The position numbers and the translations under genes were made by a program. Source: Verrucomicrobiota bacterium (lineage in GTDB: Bacteria > Verrucomicrobiota > Verrucomicrobiia > Limisphaerales > UBA11358). Taken from it: DNA of 5,142 bases. The notes below the pieces were generated by a model. It was given only the letters and a program-made list of their open reading frames with translations, had not been told where the DNA came from and did no database searches. The stretch's first letter is position 1. Every line of letters begins with the position of its first letter. This document shows, one piece after another, positions 1 through 4,390 of this stretch. The stretch is from contig JAMFSG010000361.1 in NCBI GenBank assembly GCA_026225155.1, forward strand, positions 1 through 5,142. Reading direction: 5' to 3'.

Positions 1-136
1 AATCGAGGCAGCGTGCGACGAGCGTTTTGGTTTTACCGGTGCCGGCGCCGGCCATGACCAGAACATTTCCGCGCGCGGCGACCGCTTGCCGTTGCGACGG
101 CGTGAGCGAATCGTTTTGGGTGCGCACGGATTCCAT
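1..136 (-). CDS. UvrD/AddA-type superfamily 1 DNA helicase, N-terminal fragment
   Basis: Only the first 45 codons lie in the window, reading from ATG at 136 off the left edge. The peptide contains LTPSQRQAVAARG (residues 11-23), which fits the Q-motif and first helix of UvrD-like helicases. It is followed by VLVMAGAGTGKTKTLVAR (25-42), where GAGTGKT (30-36) is the Walker A loop that binds ATP. Spacing from Q-motif to Walker A, and the start only about ten residues before the Q-motif, match UvrD, PcrA, Rep and AddA. Members of this family are ATP-driven 3'-5' DNA translocases acting in repair and recombination. The fragment is too short to tell a plain UvrD helicase from an AddA/RecB-type helicase-nuclease. 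No clear Shine-Dalgarno precedes the ATG. Class confidence is high; subfamily is open. Confidence 0.85.
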   Translation of the reverse strand, partial: MESVRTQNDSLTPSQRQAVAARGNVLVMAGAGTGKTKTLVARCLD

Positions 137-150
137 GTGGCGGAAACTTT

Positions 151-232
151 AGCCACAGATGAACGCAGATGAAACACAGATTTGCGGCGCGGGGAAAATT
201 GTCGCGCAAAGGACGCGAAGTGGGCGAAGAGG
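151..232. repeat. Degenerate intergenic tandem repeat, about 10-base units
   Basis: Between the helicase start and the YcxB-like gene, positions 154-182 read as three near-copies of a 10-base unit: cacagatgaa, cgcagatgaa, then acacagattt. Further on, 203-232 contains gcgcaaaggacgcgaagtg and a related gcgaagagg. The 9-mer acgcgaagt (213-221) recurs exactly at 3574-3582 inside the large palindrome, so the two loci look like members of one repeat family, with this copy more decayed. No open reading frame is evident here. Its function is unknown. Confidence 0.6.
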
Positions 233-252
233 AAATTAAATTCTTCAGCTAA

Positions 253-780
253 TTAAGTAATCTGTCCGCCATGTTGTCTTACTTTATCTTCAATAGTTTT
301 GAAAATTTCCGCACTAAGAGGTGCAACTGGCAGCGGTGAACAAACCAATCTAGGTGTCTGACGAAAAATGACCCAGAAGTCTGAAAATTTCCAAATGCGT
401 TTAATGTTCGACCATTTCACTGTCGTGGAAGATTCGCTCGTTTGGAATGTTAAGCCCGCTTCTTCCGCGCAAATTGAAAAACGTTTATTTGGAAATTCTG
501 AAAATGTCTTGGCAATCTTAAGATAAGTGAATGCCAATATCATGGTTGGCACGGAGCAAACAATTATTGGGATCAGATAAATCCAAGCCAACTGTTCGTG
601 CTGAATAAGTCCGGCACGAAACCCAGCAAGACAAACAATGCCAATGGCAAAGTTGATATAAAAAAACAAAATGGAATTACGAAATCGGCGCAAAAAGAAA
701 CGTCGCGCGGCTGTTTTGGAAAGTTCTCGCGACCACTCATAAGCAGTTTTTTTAGGCAGAAGCACAGGTGGTTTTTCCAT
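253..780 (-). CDS. Two-helix membrane protein with YcxB-like C-terminal domain
   Basis: The gene encodes 175 residues from ATG at 780. A basic N-terminus (R26-R34, with RRFFLRRFR) precedes two hydrophobic segments, about 37-57 and 64-87, so the protein is predicted to sit in the inner membrane with both termini inside. Residues 101-165 resemble the YcxB-like domain: a strand with 'AEEAGLTF', then 'STTVKWSNIKRIWKFSDFW' (118-136), with the typical K-W-S/D-x-I core, followed by a final helix. YcxB-like proteins are widespread small membrane proteins of unknown function, so no role is assigned. The gene is noticeably richer in A and T than radC or the sigma gene nearby, which may point to later acquisition. 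No strong Shine-Dalgarno is seen. The gene is divergent from radC across an AT-rich gap. A generic two-pass membrane protein is the alternative. Confidence 0.65.
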   Translation of the reverse strand: MEKPPVLLPKKTAYEWSRELSKTAARRFFLRRFRNSILFFYINFAIGIVCLAGFRAGLIQHEQLAWIYLIPIIVCSVPTMILAFTYLKIAKTFSEFPNKRFSICAEEAGLTFQTSESSTTVKWSNIKRIWKFSDFWVIFRQTPRLVCSPLPVAPLSAEIFKTIEDKVRQHGGQIT

Positions 781-922
781 ATCATGAAATTCATCAACAG
801 CGTTTAATGTTCAAATTTTGCAAGGCTTTCTATTTCACCTCACGACTTTATTTCTCGTTTCAATTTCCGTCCAGCCATTTAATAAAATTGGAATTATTCG
901 GCAAGTTGGCTTACAGGTTTTC

Positions 923-1633
923 ATGGCCGAAAGTTTTCGTTTGAAAGATCAACCGGTGAGTGAGCGTCCGCGCGAACGGCTGGCAGCGTTGGGCGCGGAT
1001 GCGTTGAGCCACGCGGAGTTGATCGCGATTTTGCTGCGCACGGGTTTGCAAGGCGCGAACGCGGTCGAGGTGGGTAAACAGGTTTTGCAGAAGTTCGGCA
1101 CGCTACAATTATTGGCGCAGGCGAGTATATTAGATTTGCAAAAGGTGCGCGGCATCGGGCGCGACAAGGCGGTGACGTTGGTGGCGGCGTTCGCGTTGGC
1201 GCGGAAAATGGCGGGCGAACTGCAGGCGGAATCGCCGGTGCTGGACCATCCGGAAAATGTGGTGCGGCTGTTGCGGGAAGCGAATCTGGCGAAAAACGTG
1301 GAGACGTTGCAGGTGCTGCTGTTGAACACGCGGCACAAATTGATTCGCGTCGAAGAAATTTCAGACGGGACGCTGGACACGATTTTGGTGCATCCACGCG
1401 AGGTTTTCAAAAGCGCGATTTCGGCGAACGCGGCGGCGATTGTTTTGGTGCACAATCATCCGAGCGGTGATCCGACGCCGAGCGACGCGGACATCAAGGT
1501 GACGCGCGATTTGATCCGCGCGGGCCAGCTTTTGAAAATTGAGGTGATTGACCACATCATCATCGGTCGCGCGACGACGGAACGCGCGAAGGATTATTCT
1601 TCGTTGCGCGAGCTGGGATATTTTTACAAGTGA
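923..1633 (+). CDS. radC: RadC family JAB/MPN-domain protein
   Basis: The protein has 236 residues, normal for RadC (about 220-230). The N-terminal part has RPRERL (15-20) and ALSHAELIAILLRTG (27-41), typical of the RadC UPF0758 N-terminal domain. A helix-hairpin-helix-like VRGIGRDKA follows (75-83). The C-terminal MPN/JAMM domain carries HPREVFKSA (157-165), with E160 as the candidate glutamate, and HNHPSGDPTPSDAD (177-190). H177, H179, S187 and D190 fit the HxH-x7-S-xx-D metal site. RadC was named for a repair phenotype later disputed, and its cellular reaction is not established; a metal-dependent hydrolase is structurally plausible. The open frame extends upstream to ATG 818, but those 35 residues have no RadC character, so ATG 923 was chosen. 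It is the first gene of a same-strand cluster leading into the sigma factor module. Confidence 0.95.
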   Translation: MAESFRLKDQPVSERPRERLAALGADALSHAELIAILLRTGLQGANAVEVGKQVLQKFGTLQLLAQASILDLQKVRGIGRDKAVTLVAAFALARKMAGELQAESPVLDHPENVVRLLREANLAKNVETLQVLLLNTRHKLIRVEEISDGTLDTILVHPREVFKSAISANAAAIVLVHNHPSGDPTPSDADIKVTRDLIRAGQLLKIEVIDHIIIGRATTERAKDYSSLRELGYFYK

Positions 1634-1667
1634 GTCGGCGGCGCAAATAAATCGCGGTTCACATTGA

Positions 1668-1973
1668 ATGTCGCTTGTCTCGCGCGTCGGCTTCCGCGAT
1701 GATTTGAAAATGGCTTCGAATTTCAAACCGAGCGCACCGGTGACGTTGAGCGAAGAACAGATCGTGGAATTGCTCACAAAACTCAGCGACATGCGCCATG
1801 ACGTGACGGGACGATTGGCGAACATCACCGCGGCGGCGGAATTGATCCGCGTGCGCCCGGAATCCGCGCCGGAGCGATTGAAAATTTTGCTTGATCAACC
1901 GCATCAAGCCGCCGACTGCATCACTAAATTTTCGCGGGAACTCGAATCCGCGTTCGGGCTCGTGCGCAAGTAA
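1668..1973 (+). CDS. Small hypothetical protein resembling a lone histidine-kinase dimerisation (DHp-like) helix pair
   Basis: The frame encodes 101 residues from ATG 1668. An internal ATG at 1710 gives 87 residues (beginning MASNF) and is at least as likely, because the first 14 residues look unstructured; neither start has a clear ribosome binding site. The core is helical: LSEEQIVELLTKLSDMRHDVTG (27-48), then a helix to about residue 61, then a second hairpin, ESAPERLKILLDQPHQAADCITKF. The segment MRHDVTGRLANITAAAELI (42-60) resembles the H-box of sensor kinases, where a His followed by Asp/Glu precedes a conserved turn, and the second half could be the return helix. No ATP-binding domain follows: the gene stops after this unit. 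I recall similar short proteins in Verrucomicrobia. The gene is 18 bases from the sigma start, so it may share its transcript. A role in phosphotransfer or partner binding is a guess; function is unknown. Confidence 0.7.
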   Translation: MSLVSRVGFRDDLKMASNFKPSAPVTLSEEQIVELLTKLSDMRHDVTGRLANITAAAELIRVRPESAPERLKILLDQPHQAADCITKFSRELESAFGLVRK

Positions 1974-1991
1974 GCTTACTTCTTTTCTAGC

Positions 1992-2567
1992 ATGGAACGC
2001 ACTGAAGCTGAACTCATTACGGCGGTCCTTGCGGGGGACGCGGCGAGTTTTGAGCCTTTGGTGCAGAAATATTCCCCGCGTGTTTTTGCGACGGCGCGGC
2101 GTTACGCACGGCGCGACAGCGAGGTGGAGGACATCGCGCAGGAAGTCTGGCTCAAGGCGTTCGACAAACTGAAAAGTTTTCGCGGCGAAGCGCCGTTCGA
2201 GCATTGGCTGATGCGGATGACGGTGCGGACATGTTATGATTTTTTGCGCGGCCATCAGCGCAACCGCGAATCTTCGTTCAGCGAATTATCCGAGCCGGAA
2301 GATGACTGGCTGGAGCGTTTTGCCATCGCGCCGGATTCGGTGAGCCACAGCGCGGACGCGGCGAAATTATTGGTGGCGCGCGTGCTGGAAAAACTTTCGC
2401 CGGAAGCGCGGCTGGTCATCACTTTGTTAGAAATCGAGGATCGTTCGGTGAAGGAAATTGCCGAACTGACGGGCTGGTCGGCACCGCTCGTGAAAGTCCG
2501 TGCTTTTCGCGCCCGCAGCGAGATGAAAAAGATTTTGGCGCGCATGACGAAGGAAAAGTATTTGTAA
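1992..2567 (+). CDS. RNA polymerase ECF-type sigma factor
   Basis: The protein has 191 residues, the usual ECF size. Region 2 spans about 20-90: FEPLVQKYSPRVFATARR (20-37), then DIAQEVWLKAFDKL (47-60), the hallmark region 2.2 core-binding segment, then FEHWLMRMTVRTCYDFLR (69-86) for -10 recognition. A variable acidic linker (about 91-125) leads to region 4 (about 130-182), with KLSPEARLVITLLEIEDRS, then KEIAELTGWSAPLVKVRAFRAR (154-175) as the helix-turn-helix that reads the -35 element. There is no region 1 or 3, and no C-terminal extension. It would direct RNA polymerase to a specific regulon when released from an inhibitor. The next two genes encode membrane proteins, the usual setting for an anti-sigma system. 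The ATG lies 18 bases after the preceding stop, without a clear Shine-Dalgarno, so coupling to upstream translation is possible. The specific ECF subgroup cannot be named from sequence alone. Confidence 0.95.
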   Translation: MERTEAELITAVLAGDAASFEPLVQKYSPRVFATARRYARRDSEVEDIAQEVWLKAFDKLKSFRGEAPFEHWLMRMTVRTCYDFLRGHQRNRESSFSELSEPEDDWLERFAIAPDSVSHSADAAKLLVARVLEKLSPEARLVITLLEIEDRSVKEIAELTGWSAPLVKVRAFRARSEMKKILARMTKEKYL

Positions 2568-2571
2568 CCGT

Positions 2572-2586
2572 GCGCAATTTTTGCGC
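2572..2586 (+). other. Short hairpin just after the sigma factor stop codon
   Basis: gcgcaa (2572-2577) and ttgcgc (2581-2586) are perfect inverted arms around a three-base loop, five bases after the sigma stop. Two wobble pairs can extend the stem. There is no U-tract, so it is not a classic terminator. It could reduce or process the message between the sigma and membrane protein genes, or be chance in GC-rich sequence. Confidence 0.3.
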
Positions 2587-2598
2587 GTCAAACAAATT

Positions 2599-2602
2599 GG
2601 AG
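2599..2602 (+). promoter_or_regulatory. Probable ribosome binding site of the anti-sigma candidate
   Basis: GGAG lies ten bases before ATG 2613 and is one of the few recognisable Shine-Dalgarno-like motifs in the plus-strand cluster. It supports ATG 2613 over the out-of-frame ATG at 2606. Confidence 0.5.
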
Positions 2603-2612
2603 TTGATGTATT

Positions 2613-2921
2613 ATGAATCTCCCTGAATTACAGAAAAAATTGATCGCCACCACCCGCGCCAGCGCGCCGGACGACCGCGTGCCGTATGCGTTTGAAAAAC
2701 GCGTAACGGCACTGATCCAGGCGCGCGCAGTGCCAAAAGGTTTTGACTCGTGGGTGCAGGGGCTTTGGCGCGCTGCGCTACCTTGCGTGGCCATCGCCGT
2801 CGTGTGTGGCGCGTGGGCGTTTTTCGCGCCGGACAATTCCGCCTCGACATCCGACGACCTTTCGCAGAACTTTGACAACACGTTGCTGGCCTCGGTGGAT
2901 TCAAGCGACGCTAATCAGTGA
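2613..2921 (+). CDS. Small single-pass membrane protein, putative anti-sigma factor
   Basis: The protein has 102 residues. The N-terminal part (1-50) is charged and predicted cytoplasmic, with an amphipathic segment DDRVPYAFEKRVTALIQAR (20-38). One hydrophobic helix (about 52-72, LWRAALPCVAIAVVCGAWAFF) is followed by a short acidic, Ser/Asp-rich tail (73-102), predicted periplasmic. The size, topology and position directly after an ECF sigma gene match small membrane-bound anti-sigma factors such as CnrY, in which an N-terminal helix holds the sigma. There is no HxxxCxxC motif, so it is not of the zinc-binding ZAS type. I recall 'VPYAFEKR'-like segments in Verrucomicrobia proteins beside sigma genes, which suggests 20-38 as the sigma-binding part. 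Its stop codon overlaps the next start by four bases, so the two products are probably made together. The anti-sigma role is inferred from context and topology. Confidence 0.7.
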   Translation: MNLPELQKKLIATTRASAPDDRVPYAFEKRVTALIQARAVPKGFDSWVQGLWRAALPCVAIAVVCGAWAFFAPDNSASTSDDLSQNFDNTLLASVDSSDANQ

Positions 2922-3442
2922 ACGAATGGAAAGTCATCTTGGCGACGGCCGCGATTTTTGGCGCGGGCGTGCTGACCGGCGGATTGCTGGTCAATTACTC
3001 TGACCTTTCGCACTTGAAAAGTTTGCGTTGTGCGTCAACGCCGGCGGCAATTTCCAATTCGGCTTCCAATTCCGTGGCGCAAACCAGCACCAACGCGACG
3101 CCAAAATCAGCCAATGCAGGCAAACCGCGTTTGCCGGAAATTTTGAGCAAAGATTTCGTGGACCGGCTGGAATTTGAATTGCAACTGACGCTCGGCCAGC
3201 GCGCGGACATTGAAAAGATCATCGCCGACGGCCAGGACGAGGCGAAGAAGTCGTTTCAGGACATCCGCCAGGAAGCGCGCGAAAAAATCCGCAAACAACT
3301 CACGCCGAAACAACTGAAACAGTTTGACGACCTGCTCAAGCAACTGCACGCGCCGAAAAAGCCGCAGCCGAGCACCAACGCGCCGATAATTTTACCCACC
3401 AATTCCGCGCCCGTAGTGACGACCAATCTCATTGTGAACTGA
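2918..3442 (+). CDS. Membrane-anchored periplasmic LTxxQ protein (Spy/CpxP/CnrX-like), putative sensor of the sigma system
   Basis: The protein has 174 residues from a GTG start. GTG (2918-2920) overlaps the preceding TGA (2919-2921), a GTGA junction that implies translational coupling. A signal-anchor helix spans about 6-26 and is rich in Gly and Ala. A Ser/Asn/Thr/Ala-rich linker (about 40-70) leads to a charged helical domain (74-145), then a Pro/Thr/Asn-rich tail. The helical part carries two LTxxQ motifs, LTLGQ (90-94) and LTPKQ (128-132), the mark of the Spy/CpxP family of periplasmic helical hairpins. The related CnrX is a membrane-anchored sensor that controls an anti-sigma/sigma pair. 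Here the domain has almost no His or Met, with only H32, C38 and H144 nearby, so a metal-sensing role is not supported. Sensor or chaperone-like function is inferred from fold motif and context. A plain membrane-anchored periplasmic protein of unknown role is the alternative. Confidence 0.75.
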   Translation: MNEWKVILATAAIFGAGVLTGGLLVNYSDLSHLKSLRCASTPAAISNSASNSVAQTSTNATPKSANAGKPRLPEILSKDFVDRLEFELQLTLGQRADIEKIIADGQDEAKKSFQDIRQEAREKIRKQLTPKQLKQFDDLLKQLHAPKKPQPSTNAPIILPTNSAPVVTTNLIVN

Positions 3443-3518
3443 CCCGCAGTTTGAAAAAAAGCTAACAGAGGGAATGGAGTTCTGGGTTTCTTTCGTTTGC
3501 GTCTGTTGAAATTTTTTT

Positions 3519-3671
3519 AACCACGAATGGCCGCAGATTTTTGAATTTCAGGCTGAACGCAGAGGCGCAGAGAACGCGAAGTAGCGCAGAGTTAAATCTC
3601 ATCTTTGCGTTTTCTGCGCCTCTGCGTTAAATCGGTTTCTTATCCGTATTAATCCGTGTTCATCCGTGGTT
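3519..3671. repeat. Long imperfect palindrome of short tandem units in a convergent gap
   Basis: The gap between the converging LTxxQ and kinase genes holds nested inverted arms. The inner arms are 3556-3581 and 3603-3628: 24 of 26 bases are complementary, and both exceptions become G-U pairs in a plus-strand RNA. They enclose a 21-base loop. The outer arms are 3519-3529 and 3661-3671, matching 10 of 11. The arms are themselves built of short units: acgcagag, gcgcagag and another gcgcagag on the left, and, on the reverse strand of the right flank, cacggatgaa, cacggattaa and tacggataag, a 10-base period. No coding frame is evident. Such 'acagatgaa/acgcagag' elements recur in many environmental bacterial genomes. 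Here it may act as a bidirectional terminator, or simply be a dispersed repeat that tolerates gene ends. Confidence 0.75.
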
Positions 3672-3676
3672 GAAAT

Positions 3677-4390
3677 TTATTTTTCTTCCAGCAGCGCGCC
3701 GATTTTTTTGCGCAATTCTTTCGTGATCGAATCGGTCGAGCGGCTGGCGTCCACGATGTCGAAGTCGTAAGTTTTTTGCAGCTTGCGGAAGGTTTCCTGC
3801 ATCAGCGTTTGATACTTCAAAAAGCTGTCGAAGACGTCGCGCGAAAGACCTAAATCCATGCCGCTTTCCCAATAATCCAGCGTCGCGTTTTTGGAAAGAT
3901 TGCGCTGCACGAGTTCTTCCGGTTCAACTGAAAGATAAAAAACCGAGTCAGGGACGGGCGCGATGCCGTAGACATTTTTTAGCCATTTTTCGTCCATGCC
4001 GCGGACCATATCGCGCGCCATGAGCGTGTAAATGTAACGATCCGCCAGCACGATGAAACCGGCTTTGAGCGCGGGTAAAATGAGATTTTCCAATTGATCG
4101 GCAAAATCCGTTGCGTAAAAAAGACTCAGCGTCGTGCGGCTCAAAATATTTCCGTCCTGCGCCTTTTCGAGTTCGGAACTGACCAGCGTCGAGCGTTTGA
4201 GTCCGACTTGGACGGTCGGATGGCCATTGGTTTCCAGCCAATCCACGAGCCGTGCGATTTGCGTGGAACGGCCGGAACCATCCGCGCCTTCGACGACGAT
4301 CAATTTACCGGCGATGTCTTCCAGTTTGACGCGCGGAATGCCGTGACCGTAAAAGCGCCGGCAATTTTTTGAATCGGTGCAATGTTTCAT
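3677..4390 (-). CDS. Thymidylate-kinase-like P-loop protein with Arg in place of the Walker A Lys
   Basis: The protein has 237 residues. Residues 29-43 (GKLIVVEGADGSGRS and T43) are a Tmk-type P-loop, but residue 41 is Arg (codon CGT) where nearly all P-loop kinases have Lys. Other family features are DRY (117-119) in 'VLADRYIYTLMARDMVRG', 'VPDSVFYLSVEPEEL' (146-160) as the core strand, and WESGMDLGLS (174-183) after the lid region. Length is a little above the usual 200-215 because of a 17-residue N-terminal extension relative to its neighbour. Position D95 lies where thymidylate kinases have the Arg that contacts thymine. The ATG overlaps the upstream paralogue's TGA (ATGA). An AGGAGG 13 bases upstream could help initiation, although it also encodes Glu-Glu of the neighbour. 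It may be a degenerate or non-catalytic partner, or an NMP kinase using Arg. Family assignment is firm; activity on dTMP is doubtful. Confidence 0.85.
   Translation of the reverse strand: MKHCTDSKNCRRFYGHGIPRVKLEDIAGKLIVVEGADGSGRSTQIARLVDWLETNGHPTVQVGLKRSTLVSSELEKAQDGNILSRTTLSLFYATDFADQLENLILPALKAGFIVLADRYIYTLMARDMVRGMDEKWLKNVYGIAPVPDSVFYLSVEPEELVQRNLSKNATLDYWESGMDLGLSRDVFDSFLKYQTLMQETFRKLQKTYDFDIVDASRSTDSITKELRKKIGALLEEK

Noticed and set aside
818..922. In-frame N-terminal extension of RadC starting at ATG 818, with a hydrophobic stretch resembling a signal sequence
   Set aside because: RadC proteins are cytoplasmic and begin close to the RPRERL motif; ATG 923 gives the usual length, and the upstream bases are AT-rich like non-coding sequence.
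781..922. Candidate sigma-70 promoters in the divergent gap, for example tttcaa with taataa downstream
   Set aside because: Matches are weak and AT-rich sequence gives many such pairs by chance; promoter consensus in this lineage is uncertain.
921..1455. Minus-strand open frames opposite radC, rich in Pro, Ala, Arg and Ser
   Set aside because: Low-complexity composition, no recognisable domain, and full overlap with radC.
1659..2255. Long minus-strand open frame of 198 codons opposite the small protein and sigma genes
   Set aside because: It is rich in Arg, His, Phe and Ala without family motifs, and lies antisense to an unmistakable sigma factor; it is a shadow of GC-rich coding sequence.
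2995..3349. Minus-strand open frames opposite the LTxxQ gene
   Set aside because: They are shadows of the helical, charged coding sequence, with no own start signals or motifs.
3464..3507. Possible terminator after the LTxxQ gene: aacaga and tctgtt, followed by a T-run at 3512-3518
   Set aside because: The stem is only six bases with a loop over 30 bases; the T-run is suggestive, but the structure is too weak to call.
3519..3671. CRISPR array or insertion sequence as an explanation of the repeats
   Set aside because: Units are adjacent without unique spacers of constant length, and there is no transposase frame or target duplication visible.
4094..4372. Plus-strand open frames opposite the second kinase gene
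   Set aside because: No domain features or ribosome binding site, and they are antisense to a clear P-loop protein.
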